A stretch of DNA of 64,000 bases. It comes from Liolophura sinensis. Taxonomy: Eukaryota > Mollusca > Polyplacophora > Chitonida > Chitonidae. Both the position numbers and the translations under genes were made by a program. Below the pieces are notes generated by a model. It saw only the letters and a list, made by a program, of their open reading frames with translations, was not told where the DNA came from and made no database searches. The stretch is from positions 7,628,001 to 7,692,000 of the forward strand of contig NC_088300.1 of the NCBI RefSeq assembly GCF_032854445.1, given 5' to 3'. Of this stretch, positions 46,243 to 59,329 are shown piece by piece. Every line of letters starts with the position of its first letter. Within the stretch, counting starts at the first letter, position 1.

Positions 46243-49200
46243 AGCGATCAACAAACCGATCAGACAGGGTATTATTTAGTTAATAACTCAGTCAATAAAT
46301 TACTTACCCAATTATTCTTCTAGTAGCACACATTAATGAATGCTACGATATAGAATAAATAATATAATTATTATATTGGGCTAAAAATAAGCCACTTAAT
46401 GGCACTTAGTGACCATTTAATTACCAATCAAGAGTTTCACAATGTACATGTGGACTTAAGAAATATTCGACACGAATGTAAAAAGTACAATTTAGCAGGC
46501 AACTCACTTTTAGCCTGGAAATTACATGTTATTGTAAATAAGCAAGTTTTTTTGGGCCGAATCAAGCCGGTATCTTCTAAGCTGTAACCATGTCCATGGC
46601 TGAAAGAGATAACAAAGAACTTCTTCTCAGTCCAGTCAACTTGGATTTAACCAAACGCACCCATGTGTAATGGAAAGTAAATATATTATTAAGACATGTG
46701 AACCCACTCAGCGAAAACGCACGTAAAGATGATTTGATCTTTACACTGAGAAATTCAGAAATACATTTACTGGCCATAAATTAGTCTCCATAAGCGCGTG
46801 TCAAAGCTATGTCAATGCTGTAACACGATCGCAAGGTTTTCTCAAACTTTTCCACATAAGCGACCAACGCTGAACATAGAATTAGAGGTAATTTTAACCC
46901 TCCTTTGTTTTTGAGGAGGGCGGATGGGGTGTAAAATACAACAAATAATAGTGCTGAAAGATCCGTAGTTAAGCATCCAAAATTACTGTAGTTCGAATTA
47001 ATAATATAAAGTGGGTTTATGAATATGTTTAAAATTGTTTGACAGGTATAGGGCAGAAGAGTCTATTACATTGTGGCATACAAAAGTAAAAAGTCAAACG
47101 AAATTCTAATAAAATTAAAAGTTTAGTACGCGTGATTTAGAAACGTTCCCAATAAATTCAGATAGGCCTTGTTCACATGTTTGTAGGCCTAAATATTAAA
47201 CGATGCTTTTACGTTAAAACCGTGACAGCGTATTACAGTAGCCCTAAGTGGCCAATTCAACTCCTTTCTTTATATCTGGCTGGTGGAGTATCGTAGCCAC
47301 AGGGAAACTAGTGGTAAAACATACACGGACTCACGTCATGTCCGATAAGTCCTTTCTAAACAATGGCTGCAGTCCAAAAGTGGTGTCAACTTTGGCTCTT
47401 ACCTCTCGGCTCGCCCGCACTCGTCACAACTCACATAGGCCTATATAATATTCCACTTGGTAAGGACTGGGCTTAGTAATATCGATGAAAACTTCCAAAG
47501 CAAAGTACTTTCTGATTCATAATAACATAAACGCCGAAGTGCCACGAAAGAAAACCCGAATAGTTCACCTGTTCACCTAGCTATCATCGTCGTGGAGATA
47601 GTGAACCCTGGGGAGGCCCTATGTCATGCAGGATTCACGTTCAGATGAAGTCCCGTCAGCTCTCTCTAGGGCAAGTGAGCGACCACGTACACACAAAGCT
47701 TCAGAAAACAAGATAGGCCCTACCTTTCGCAAGTTTCAAAACTTAGAATGAAATATAAGGAAGACAGATCTTTAAGAAAAAGAGAAAGGCTCTGGAAAAA
47801 ATCAACGACAACTCGCTTGTAAAGCACAAGTATCAGTCTGAAGCCCTATTCATTGAGTTTAAAACTAAATTTTGGCGTCGGAAGCTGAATATTTTCAAAA
47901 AAAACTGAATTCGTAGAGCTGGCCTTTCTAAAACAAATTAAAAACGTTTCTCAGGCGATTAGTCGTCATAGCAGTGTACATGGTCCAATTTCCGTTACCT
48001 AGCCACTGCACATCCACACATGTTACGAAGGATATTAACAACAAACTGGATCATTATGTATCGAATAGAGATAGAATTTTGGCATCCATTCATTATGGTA
48101 GTAGCGTGCAGTGTTTACTTATACAATTAAAAAAAAAATCAAAACACAGTTAATCTCAGTATATCTATGTGCAAGTGACATCATAGATGGCACTGTTGGA
48201 AGATGTCCCAACACTATGCACGCTTGATCGGTCAGTGGTAAGAGGAGGCTATGCCACGTAAGCATAATATTGTAAAAGTGTCAAATCAGCAGAATCACAA
48301 GAATTTCCATTCAAATCAGACTTTAGAACTTTATTTGGTTGAGAAGAAAAGGTAAAGCGAGAAGTGTATTGAAACAAAGGTCTTATTATAGGCCTACATT
48401 TCTAGCCTACTATTTTCTTTGTAGGAAGCCTAATGTAATGGACAAAAACTAAATACAAACCTGACAAGGATAAGCTAAATAAAATACAATTTTCTCATGG
48501 AAAATAAAGAAAGAAAAAGTATACAGAAAAGAAAGCTGTAACTCTAACCATTTCCCACATAGAGTTTTAATTTTAGGTGGATACACACATGACGATGTGT
48601 CGCGACTCACATCTGTTCACTTCCACGGTTGTCATTTTAACCAGATAGCCATGTAAGTCTATATACGTATTTATGTATATGCGTACTTACCTTTAGAGAT
48701 AGCTGTATAGAAGAGAAACAATAGCCTCATCAACGGCTGAAGCTTGAACCCATGCTTCTAGAACCATCTTCATCAAATGCAAAATCGCTAATATCACCAA
48801 AATATTTGTTTGCTACCTGAAATGTTTGCTTTTCGCAATTTTGCACTATCGACGTAGTTTCAGAATAAGTTAAAAATGTTCAAATTATTAGGAATGGCTA
48901 TCCGCCGTGATATAAATGATCGGATGCGACGTAAATGACCTTGATGAATATCCCACGTGCATTCATTTTTGATCCTCAATGGTCGTAGGTAGATACTGAA
49001 GAACATTAAAGATTGGCTTGTCCCACCGGCTCTCCCAGACATTAAGGAAACAACGGCAAAACTACAACACACCATACGGAATAAATCAAGTATGTATTAC
49101 TATTGCTTCACATATATTTATTTACATAATGTATGAGACCTATCGCGTTTATCACAGCAATATCCCATCAACAATAAACACTTGAACATGAAAGTGATCA

Positions 49201-49766
49201 AGAAATGTTCTTCCCGCATGGCCACTAACCGAAACGATTCAAATTTTGTGTGTTTTATCGCATACATCGTCTACTAATTTTCCTGCTAATTATTATGCAC
49301 ACAGAACATCAGCGATGGAACATCCACCTCGGTTAATTGGGTTTTATCTGCATGTAAAACTTCAGGCCAACACATGCTGTACTTTTTGACATAACACCAT
49401 TATCATATACTTTAACACTGATTTTTATTCATAATACGCTATAAATCATGAATTTTGTAATTTACGGAAATTAATATTCACAGTGTGTATCAACGAAGGT
49501 AAATTTATGAGTGTCAAATTGGGAGTGAGGTAAAAGAATTGCTGCTGGTACTCACCGAGTATAAATCGGAAAACTCATTGATGTGGTTTAAATTGATACA
49601 GCTCGAAGTAACTCATGTCTCCACTTTACGGGCTCATAAAAATGAGATGATGTGCAAAGAGTTTGTGAGAACTGTGTAAGAAGTGTTACTTGCCATGTTA
49701 AAAGATCTTCTTGCTGAAGTTTATTCCTTCAGTATTTTGACGCAGGCATTTTGCAGAAAGAACTTA
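46243..49766. other. Intergenic, no gene seen
   Basis: AT-rich, with short frames of fewer than 75 codons and no recognisable domain, repeat or RNA gene. An A9 run is at 48130-48138. Confidence 0.35.
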
Positions 49767-49940
49767 TTTATATTCTGGTCGGCTGTATGTCGGAAGGCCT
49801 GCCTGTAACCTACGGATGGTCGTTCTCCCGGCTCTGTCCGGTTTCCTCCCACCATAATGTTGGTCGTACAAGTGAAATATTCTTGAGTACGGCGTAAAAT
49901 TCCAATGAAATAAATTAATCAAATAAATGTTTATATTCTG
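49767..49940 (+). mobile_element. Main-family SINE, 5'-truncated, with target site duplication
   Basis: TTTATATTCTG at 49767-49777 and 49930-49940 flanks the family body (ACCTACGGATGGTCG, CGGCTCTGTCCGGTTTCCTC) and tail (ATTCTTGAGTACGGCGTAAAA). Confidence 0.85.
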
Positions 49941-51700
49941 TTCGTCAACAGAAATGGATAAATACCGAATGATCTGTTAAGTTTAAAAATGCTTTTTGTG
50001 GACTACGAATCAAAAGCATTTATCTCTGTTAGTTTAACGGCTTGAAGTTGACACAGGAAAGAAGTGTCGAAAATCTCATGTAAATTGCATTCTATCTATC
50101 AGTACTACGAGGATATTGTGTTCTGCAATTGTTCAAGTGTCTATGGAGACACCCACCCCTCCACCCCAACCTTGCCCCACATCCCCAATTAGGATTTTCG
50201 ACATCATCAGTTACTAGTATTGAGTCTTTCCTTTTAGAGCCATGACAATAACACTGGGAAAATAAACTTCAAAGCAGAATTACTATACCCAGGTGAAGCA
50301 TTAATGCCATTTTAATTGGCCCAAGAATGTTAGATAAAGAATGCATGAGAAAATGGTGGATAGTCTGAATATTAATTCGTGTTGTCTAATTGTTGATCAG
50401 GATATTCCAACATGTAACATGTCTAAATGTATCTTCTTCAGAATTGTCTTCGTACTGTGAGTACCTGTGAAGATAGACCCCGAAGTATCCTCTGGGTGCC
50501 TCCTTAGGTTGCTGTGTCATACACTGCACTTGCCAAGGGACAAAGTAACAAAGTTTAGCTGTTTAGCTTTGTATTCAGTTAGCAGTTATAACGAAACTGC
50601 AAAGTTTAGCTGTGTTTACTTTTGTATTCATATATGTAAAATCGAACAAACGAGTTCTTCAAACTTTATGAGTATTGCCTTCTGAGGCCTAATGACAGCA
50701 CTGAAATGTTTTTTGACGAGTGCATCCTTTGTTATCATATAGATTTCAAAAAACAGTCCTGATCACAGAGCCGTTATTCCAGTATGAATTAGAACCTTGA
50801 CCTTTAACTATATTACGCATGACAAATTATCATCATGGTTTTATTGATACTCAAGTGTGCCATTTACTAGATGCTGCTTCAGGCCTGTAATAAACATCCA
50901 TTCAATCAGAGACCTTTTTATCAAGAAAGAAACACATTATATGAAGTATTTTATATATCCTATGGCATTTATAATTGTTTGCATAGTGTGAAGTTACTGC
51001 AGTAGAAAAAACGGCCGTAGTTCTTTAATTTCGAGTGGAATGTTTCTGTTTACATGAAACGATATATATTGCAAAATATATAATCCATCATCACAGCCTT
51101 ATAATCACTGTCATGTCTAGTATTATTGAGTGACTTTACAGCCATTCGTTAGGCGGATATGAGGATATTCCTTACTGACTTTATCTTCACAAGTCACACC
51201 CTAAACACCATTTACAGGCGGAGCTTAAGCCGTCATCCATCAAAACTTCCTTTGAGCTCACAGTCATTTGTACATCTGACTTCATTTGTTGGCTTTGTTT
51301 GATAGTAATTACAGAAATTAAAATACACGCAAGTATTTTACTGATTTGTGTGGGGGGGAGGGGCTGTCTCGTTAAGAGAGGCATAGCCATTGTGCCTGCT
51401 GACTTCATTCAATGTCACACCCTATGTTAAGCGAGAAAGACTTCGATTTCAAGTTTCATTAGCGATCAAACTTTCGTTGGCCATTGTCCTTTTCTCTGGA
51501 CAACGACCTGTAACCAATGGCAACTAGTACAATATTGTCCTCTGTTTCTCTCTATGGGTATTTAAACCGAAAGAAAAAATGCCTCGCAAGGTCAAGGTAG
51601 AAAATATTTCTAAATCTTTCCTCTGTATTTTGTTATATGGGGTTTTTGTATAGGTTTCCTTTATCTTCGTGTCTTCTAGTTGTTGGCTTGAAATGTTCAC
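49941..51700. other. Intergenic upstream of the lectin-like gene, no gene seen
   Basis: No coding signal. The lectin-like gene's promoter should lie near the end of this stretch; no convincing TATA box was found. Confidence 0.3.
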
Positions 51701-51739
51701 ATTTTTGCAGATTTGCGAAAGCGATGAAGAAAACACTGC

Positions 51740-51805
51740 CCTTGTGACCTGGTGATGTGTAAAGCTGACTTCATCCTCTGAGGGAAGCAGTCGTCTGTCG
51801 TGCAG
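51740..51805 (+). other. Candidate noncoding first exon of the lectin-like gene
   Basis: A consensus donor GTGCAG|GTAAGA ends at 51805, and an acceptor-like TTTCTTTCACCAATAG ends at 52230, 13 bases before the signal-peptide ATG. The exon start is not defined. Inferred from splice signals only. Confidence 0.3.
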
Positions 51806-52243
51806 GTAAGATCATATGGTCAGATTCCCCGGGGTGTTGTTTTAGTTCCACAGAATCAGGTATCTACAGGCTCTACAACTACACTGAATCTGATTAGATC
51901 AACTTCCTTTTATCCACTGACTGACTGCAAAAAAAGACGTAATCGGTTGGCATTTCATTCTAGATAAAAACACAGTGTGATCAAGATGTCGGCTTCTCCC
52001 ATGGTGATACATGATAAATTAATCAGCCATTTCCTGCTCTGTGACAGTGCAATGTGATTGGCTTCAAATATGATGCTTGATGTATGGCGTGATAAGGTCA
52101 GCCGTTTGATAGGTGAATGAGGCAACCATATCAACTTGTAACATAAGAAGCCAATAGATTGAAACTAACCAATCAAAGAAGCTGAAATGTGATCTTTTAG
52201 TTTAATCTTTGAATTTTCTTTCACCAATAGAAGACTTACGGAG

Positions 52244-52317
52244 ATGCAGATGACGGGGTATTTTCTAACCGTGTGGATACTTCAGTGTCTCCTCCGGTGG
52301 AGCAGTTACAATTGTGA
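52244..52317 (+). CDS. Lectin-like gene, exon 1: signal peptide
   Basis: MQMTGYFLTVWILQCLLRWS is hydrophobic and leads to a plausible cleavage site. The phase-2 donor at 52318 (GTAATT) fits the next exon. A stronger GTGAGT at 52314 is in the wrong phase for exon 2 and could serve an alternative transcript. Confidence 0.65.
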
Positions 52318-55300
52318 GTAATTTATCTGGTGTTGTGTAAATAAACTAAACAATGTGGTTATAGCTGAGGCCTTTCTCCACTTAGAGAGCAAGACAAGAT
52401 GATAATAGACACTCAAACCCGTACTACTTGCCATTAAATAACACCTGTCCAGGGTGTATTTTGTCACTGGATTTTCATTCGCCTAGAACATACCTTGCGT
52501 ATGATGACTGCTTCTCTTTACACTATTCTGTCCTTTTTTCGTATTTCATTTTCTTTCTTAGTTTTCGGTGGTTTGTGTTGAACGTCGTTTTGGAAACTAT
52601 TGATGGTGTTAAAATGATTGAGATTTTTAAGAAGTTATAAAGCTTTATTATCGATTTTGAACGGTGACGCATTCTGATATATTGTGATAAGTTTTTATCT
52701 GCCTATCCTAAAACAACAGCGAAAGTTCGATTGGATTTGGCCTATCAATTCTTTGCCAAAACTCTCCGGTGTAGCCTCCTTTAATCACCAATGCTATGTC
52801 AACCAAACATGACTGTTATATTGTGAAAAGCATGGAAAGCGCAAATATTTACAAAACACATGATTTGTGCTGAAGTGAATGACTAAGATATATGTTGTGA
52901 TTTGCTCTGAATTGCCTCCCTTGTTACAAGATATAGACCATGACGTAACGAAACTACAAGAAGTGGGACCTCGCCTATTTAAGTATGCAGTATGTGAGCT
53001 ATGTCAGGACAGTAACAAATATTTGCTAGGTAAAAGAATGTGAAAAAAGGTGATATCAGCTTTTGTGAGTTGCAGAAATATCGAGAGAATTTAAATGAAG
53101 ACTTTAAGTCCATGTTTTTCAGCTTTTCACCAGAGCGCTGAACCTGGGCTTTCCAGATAAGTTTACAAAATTAATATCCGTCTTAAAGCTAGATCTTCAA
53201 CTGGTTTATGCCGCTTAAACTTGCCATTAGCCATTTTCTGAGGTCCCACCAAATCACAGCTTACTTCTAAAAATGTACCTATTAATCGAGAGTGACCCCC
53301 AGGAAGGAATTCGGTGCGAGTCTATTGTTCCATTGTATACTTGCGTTAAATAGCCACAGTGACCATAAATCACTGCACACTGATGTGCATGAAACAGCCA
53401 CAGTGACCAAAAACCACAGTACATTGATTTGCATGAAACAGCCATGGTGACCATAAACCACTGAACAGTTTATAGGATGGAAACTTCCTTTCTGTCTCAA
53501 TAATCGTTGGTTCAACATTATTTTGTGACTTACAAAATGAATTTTTACATGTATAGCGCGCATCCGTACAATAAAACAGGGATATACAATGAGAATACTC
53601 ACACAAAACAGTGGGGATATGCAATGGGAATACACACACAAAACAGTGGGGATATACAATGGAAATACACACAAAACAGTGGGGATTATACAATGGAAAT
53701 ACACACACAAAACAGTGGGGATATACAATGGAAATACACACAAAACAGTGGGGATATACAATGGAAATACACACACAAAACAGTGGGGATATACAATGGA
53801 AATACACACAAAACATGAGAATATACAATGGGAGTGCAGGCACCAAACAGTGGGAATATACAATGAGAGTACACGCACAAAACAGAGCGGATATACAATG
53901 AGAGTACACACACCAAACAGTGGGGATGTACAATGGGAATACACATACACAACGGTCGGATGTACAACGGGAATATACACACAAAACAGTGGGGAAATAC
54001 AATGAGAGTACACGCACAAAACAGGGCGGATATACAATGAGAGTACACACACCAAACAGTGGGGATGTACAATGGGAATACAAACAAACAACGGTCGGGA
54101 TGTACAACGGGAATATACACACAAAACAGAGGGGAAATACAATGGAAATACACGCACAAAACAGTGCGGATATACAATGGGAGTACACGCACAAAACAGG
54201 GCGGATATACAATGAGAGTACACACACCAAACAGTGGGGATGTACAATGGGAATACACACAAACAACGGTCAGGATGTACAACGGGAATATACACACAAA
54301 ACAGAGGGGAAATACAATGGAAATACACGCACAAAACAGTGCGGATATACAATGAGAGTGCACACACAAATAGTGGAGATGTACAGTGGGAATGCACACA
54401 CAAAACAGTGGGGATATACAATGCAACGCGCACAGCCCATGGTCATAGAAAAGAGTGGCAACATCCGATGGGATATCCTTTGGGTCCCAATGTGGTGGTG
54501 GAATGTGTATATGGAAACAGAAGAGAGGAGCATGGTCATATGTCTCTGCCATCATTACAATTAGCAAGAAAACAAATGTCAAACTTGCCCTCACTTCGAT
54601 CAGTTACAAACAATCCAAAGTGATCTGATATGGTACATGAACTAACGACTTAAGGTTTGAATATTCTTTCTTAGGTTTTACCTTCAGATGACCAGGCTAA
54701 CGTATTACGGAGACACTGTCACTTGGAACACGGCACGTTCTGTCTGCAATCAGACTGGCACCAGATTGTTAGAACTTCAAGATGAAACTAGCCAGACGGC
54801 TTTTCTGACCTTCTGGAGAAACTTGATGCACAGTGAAACGTAAGTCAATGAATAAGTAAAATAATAATAAATAATAACAGTATTTAGCAGAGTTCTTTGT
54901 GCTTTGGCATATATGAGAATCGTGGAAGCTGGACACGTTCTGCTGCGGTGAGAGGTACATTTATAAACAGTCTGTTAATCTCAAGTGATTCGACCAACTT
55001 AGCACTAAGCTGTACATACGGGTAAAGGTGAATTGTGATAAAAATTTAAAAAAAACATAAAAACAATTATGTACTTATTTTACCTATAATTTTCAACGCA
55101 TTTTTAATTAAAAGATATTATAGAAGCGCAAAATAAATGATATTCTTAGATGATCTTAGTTCCTTGTTTTCTGATTTCTTTTACCTTATCGTACGCATCT
55201 GTTTGTTCCCTGAGATAAAATGGCAGGAGATACAAAAGAAACATATACAGACAGTTAATTGCACATAAAGATGTACAGGCATGTACTCCTACAAGATAGT

Positions 55301-58300
55301 TGCACATTCTATTTGTTACCTATCAGATTTCATGTAACACCCGACGGATAAAACAGGCGGTAGGACGGTAAGCAGGCTACAAGTGGAAGGAATGAATTCA
55401 TAGATCAAATAACAGTTCTCATCGCCGCATGGATTCACATAATCGGAAAACCACCGCCAAAAGCATCTACCCAACCCTCATTATTCATAATGTAACCGAT
55501 TTTATTTCGTGCTGTGTGTTTTTTTGTTTCGGACAGGATGGTGGATGACCCGTGGAAGTTGGTTTTTGGTTTAGTTTGGTGTATGATGAAAGTAATTTTG
55601 TGTGGGAGGGCTCTTCTCACCTGGTCACGTGGAACAATTGGGCCAAATGACTCTTATGCTGCTGACGTCATCAAACCCTGTGTACAAGTCAACCACACAA
55701 CTGGCTTGTGGAATATCACGGACTGTCTCCAACCGTCTTTTTTCGTGTGTAAAGAATTGACAAGTAAGTTTTATAGAAATGTTGAGTGCTTCATTTGCTT
55801 ATATGTTTTATAATTCGTATATAGTTTTCTTCTGAGATTTCAATCTTTAGGTCCTTCTAGTTTTGTAAAGAGTAAAACTTGTTGATATAGAGACTATAGG
55901 CCGTAATTTCCATTCCCAGAATGATCACTGAGTTTTCTTTTCTTCTTAACAAATTTCTATTTTCCCTAAGAGTGGATATAGGTGATGAGTTTAGGCATCC
56001 GAAAATATGCCAGGGTATCGCGAACAGCATATGTTTTCTAACTTCATTCGTTTTTTTTTACTTCAGGTTATGACTGCGTCCTTCAAAGACATCATTCGAA
56101 ACGCATTGTACTTCCGGAAAATATTACCTTGAGTGTGACTTTACACGTACGACTGGCATATCTGCCATGTTTGGAGGAGTGTAAAGCCACTTCTTTACCA
56201 AATGAGTGGCATTGTTGGGCGATAACTGTGGAGTCTAATGTCACAGTCTTACCCCCGTTATGCTACATTCATATCGGCCCCAGGGCCAGGATTCTAGATG
56301 AAGCTTTTCTGAAAAACGACAATTCCCACGATGTCTATATGAGGCAATGCTATAAAGGTAAGATTTTTGAAGACTTTTCATGAATGGCGGAATGCATGTG
56401 TAGACAACCTCATTCACGTTGTGCGATTTGTAGAAACCGCTTTCTGGTGTACGACTCGTCAACTAAATATAGGGCATGTGACACATAGAGGTCCAAATCG
56501 CGGTAAAACACATCGTTTTCTGCTATGACGCTAACAGTTGTGTTCTGCCTAAGTGTTCTGTGACCACCCATACGCACACCAAAAGGTATGACAGTGAGAA
56601 TAAAAGAATATGCCCCAACCAGTCACATAGCATTAGGTAGGGTCATAATATCCTATGGATATATCTCATCATACTGCATTCGTTCAAGTCTCTTATAAAC
56701 ATAGGACCATTCACCTTCATAATCCTACTTAGAGAATACCCGCGGCATGAATAATTTACAAGCTGCGTCAAAGCGGTTGTATGAGCCTTGACACGCGCAG
56801 TGACTAAATTCCTTATAACGCTTTCACCTGGAAACTCACTGGCAGTAAGTTTATCCACTTGGGTATACATAACCTTTTAAAATTTCGAGCGTTTTGAAGC
56901 ATAATGACCAGCGTATCTGTTTTCAGTGCGCATGTGCCAGACCATCTTTCTGAAAAGCTTTTAGTTCAATAATGTTGAAATTTCTTTTCTAGCCTCCCTC
57001 AGTTCTGTTGTCCACGTGGAATCAGTCATGTTGGTAGAGCTTTATATATTGAATCACATGACGTAAACCATGTTATATTATTTAGTGATATTCATTGTCT
57101 CCGAGGCATTTTGGCCATTTCATTGGTTCTCTATTAAATGGGTCGCCAGGCTGTTTTAACAGAGAATGAGCCTATATTTATCAGCGGGTGATTGAATGTG
57201 TAAAATATGACGCGAGATACTCGCTGCTATTATGACCCTTGACTCCAGGCTAGCCAGGCGTACCCCTCTTATGCTGAGCACCAGGCAAGCTACACATGTT
57301 ATACCAAACCCATCTGTTTTAGAGTTGACTGAACTCCGCACCAGTAAGGATATCGAAGACTTATCCTTTATCTGTATACAGGTACTTCGGCATCATTGAA
57401 CATGTAGATAGATTAAGTATTTGGATACAGTAGTCTTGGCTGTTCAACATTTGCCAGAGACCATAGGGTGAAATAGTTATCCAGAATACGAATAATGAGT
57501 AGTGCCTTCCTGTATATGACGACAAATCCAAGTGCCTTCCTGTGAAAGATCACAAATCCAAGTGCCTTCCTGTAAGTGACGATAAATCCTAGCGCCATCC
57601 ATTGTATGACGACAAATCCAAGGACCTTCCTGTATATGACGACAAATCCTAGCTGTATTTGACGACAAATCCTAGCGCCATCCTTTATATGACGACAAAT
57701 CAGGGACATTCCTGTATATAGCGACAAATCCTAGTGCCTTCCTGTAAAAGAGGACAAATCCTCTATGTTCCCGGTAACACGTACGTCAATGTCTGTCTTC
57801 CTGCAGTGTTAACCTGACGCGGCTTGGATGATTTTTCTAAAAGGAGGTGTAGAAGCCAAGATGCATGGCGATGGCCAATACAAATATTATTAAACATTGG
57901 TGATTTTGTGTTTGTGTCATTTGACAGTGAGCTACGTGGATCCGGGTACCATCACAGCCTCGTCAACAAGCCTCCCTGATTACACGTTCTGGAGTGACAT
58001 GGAAACGTCTAGTACTGATGACTACAGCCGAACCCAAGTAACCCTAGCAAGAACAACAAGAAACACAACATCCGGTAAACCTGAATTTTTTCAAATTTCC
58101 TGACTCAGAATTATACATGTAGTTGAAATGCGTGTTCACAGCCTTAAATTAATGATGCTCACCTAGCCTGACTGATATAAACTTCCACGACGAAAGGTAC
58201 TTCTGAAACTGATCGAAATGGTAGGCTTCCACAACGAAAGGTGCCTCTGACACTGATCGAAATAGTAGGCTTCCACAACGAAAGGTGCTTCTGACACTGA

Positions 58301-58815
58301 TCGAAATGGTAGGCTTCCACGACGAAAGGTGCTTCTGACACTGATCGAAAAGTTGACTGCAATTAAGCTTTTTGTTATGCAAATGAATGTGTGTCTGTAA
58401 TATCAGAATACGATTTTTCATCTTTGAATTCAGTTTTTTTATACCTTACATTTCCATGAAAAATAAAAATGTATCTTTACAAAACACATTCGTCTATTCG
58501 CCAGGATATGAAACCACGGGATGGATGTCATCAACAGGAACTCCGGACGACCTCTGTAGGTGTTCCTGTCCGAAATGGAGTAACGTGCAGAAGCAACTCT
58601 TCTTGGATACGATTCTGGCCTCGCTGACGATTAACACATCTAATCTATCATCCGTCCGACGGAAGTACTTGAGCGCGCATGACAACCGCCCGACAGTGCA
58701 AATGTTAGGCTATACCGGAGGAGTTTTCCTCGGTATAGCTCTTCTCCTGATCATATCATGTGACATTGATCTTCTGTTTAAAGGTCGGCGAGGAGACAAG
58801 TCTAACTTACCTTAA
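52244..58815 (+). CDS. Type I membrane protein with C-type lectin-like domain (six coding exons)
   Basis: Exons 52244-52317, 54675-54839, 55537-55763, 56067-56357, 57928-58074 and 58505-58815 join with consistent phases (total 1215 bases, 404 residues). The protein has a signal peptide, a C-type lectin-like domain over exons 2-3, a Cys-rich ectodomain, a Ser/Thr-rich stalk, a CxCxC juxtamembrane module and a single TM helix near the C-terminus with a short basic tail. It should sit at the cell surface and bind glycan or protein ligands; the ligand and pathway are unknown, and an immune or recognition role is only a guess. The CTLD lacks an obvious EPN/QPD calcium motif. Two compensating one-base slips in exon 3 need checking. 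The donor of exon 1 (GA|GTAATT) is weak. Confidence 0.8.
53583..54431. repeat. 33-35-bp minisatellite in intron 1, with higher-order structure
   Basis: Unit near GTGGGGATATACAATGGAAA plus TACACACAAAACA, about 25 copies. From about 53970 a block of five variant units repeats as a higher-order unit of roughly 175 bp. Frames stay open on both strands because most units are 33 bp, giving spurious proteins of up to 383 residues. Confidence 0.95.
54675..54839 (+). CDS. Lectin-like gene, exon 2: first half of the CTLD
   Basis: Acceptor TTCTTAG before 54675, donor AAAC|GTAAGT. Encodes YYGDTVTWNTARSVC and LLELQDETSQTAFLTFW, the helix-1/first-cysteine and LL-x-L-x-D-x-x-E region of C-type lectin-like domains. 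Confidence 0.85.
55537..55763 (+). CDS. Lectin-like gene, exon 3: second half of the CTLD, with two frame slips
   Basis: Acceptor TTCGGACAG, donor ACAA|GTAAGT. It starts in frame with MVDDPWKLVF, slips one base at the T5 run 55563-55567 to read WFSLVYDESNFVWEGSS and WNNWA, then slips back near GGGCCAAA (55640-55647) to read PNDSYAADVIKPCVQVN, GLWNITDC and FFVCKE. The CTLD cysteines are C in KPC, TDC and FVC, plus the one in exon 2. The two slips cancel, and the splice phase matches on both sides. Confidence 0.8.
56067..56357 (+). CDS. Lectin-like gene, exon 4: Cys-rich ectodomain
   Basis: Encodes about 97 residues with YDC, LPCLEECKATSLPNEWHCWA, LPPLCYIHIG and MRQCYK. The cysteine order (C-L-x-x-C, then C-W-A-I, then C-Y) resembles PAN/apple-like modules, but the match is weak. 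Acceptor CTTCAG, donor AAAG|GTAAGA. N-glycosylation sites NIT and NVT are present. Confidence 0.75.
57501..57762. repeat. 30-bp minisatellite in intron 4, about 8-9 copies
   Basis: Unit near GTGCCTTCCTGTATATGACG plus ACAAATCCTA, imperfect. Confidence 0.9.
57928..58074 (+). CDS. Lectin-like gene, exon 5: Ser/Thr-rich stalk
   Basis: Encodes a 49-residue stretch rich in Ser and Thr (for example TITASSTSLPDYT and LARTTRNTTS), suited to O-glycosylation. Acceptor TTTGACAG, donor TCCG|GTAAAC. Confidence 0.75.
58181..58350. repeat. 44-bp tandem repeat in intron 5, about 4 copies
   Basis: Unit near CTTCCACAACGAAAGGTGCT plus TCTGACACTGATCGAAATGGTAGG; the copies differ at a few positions. Confidence 0.93.
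58505..58815 (+). CDS. Lectin-like gene, exon 6: CxCxC module, transmembrane helix, stop
   Basis: Encodes LCRCSCPKW, then LASLTINTSNLSSVRRKYLS and SAHDNRPTVQMLGY, a TM helix (GGVFLGIALLLIISC) and a short tail ending GRRGDKSNLP at 58812 with TAA. The C-x-C-x-C, RRKxxSAxDxRP and GYxGGxFLG pattern recurs at the C-terminus of mollusc membrane proteins as far as I recall. Acceptor ATTCGCCAG. Confidence 0.85.
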
Positions 58816-59329
58816 CCACCCCGTGCTAGACAGTTGTCTGTGTAAAGTAAAATTTAATGTTAATTCGAATATATTATCATATCTAGACCTATATTATCAT
58901 ATCTAGACCTATATTATATCCAAATGTAACAGTACTCCATTTCTGTGCTGACGGAAAGATTGTCGTAAAATTTTACATTTCTTTCTTAGTTATCTCACTG
59001 ACTTAGGTATTAAGTATAAACAGTGTGTCATGGAGTAACTTATCACGTTCTCTATCATTTAACCTCCCATATTCGCTTTAACGAAAAAAATAAGTGCTAA
59101 AATTAGATGGTCCATTTTTTTTTTGCTATGTGAAACGCAGTTTTGCAAGTGTCTTTATTTTCCTGTGCACCTTTCTGTTCGGTTGACGAGCAGTCGTAAA
59201 AAACAGATCTAGGATTAAAGATAAACTGCATTAAGGTTGGTTTGTGTTTTTCATTTTAGAGATAATCGTAAATCTTCGAACCAGTTAGTCAGTCAGTCTC
59301 GGCTCTGTCCTAGTGGCAGGCCACGAGAC

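Noticed and set aside
46399-47448. Several frames of 60-66 residues
   Set aside because: Length expected by chance in sequence of this composition, with no motif or splice context.
53282-54433. Minus-strand frame of 383 residues, with overlapping long frames on both strands
   Set aside because: It lies over a 33-bp minisatellite inside an intron. A unit length divisible by three keeps several frames open at once on both strands, so openness is not evidence of a gene.
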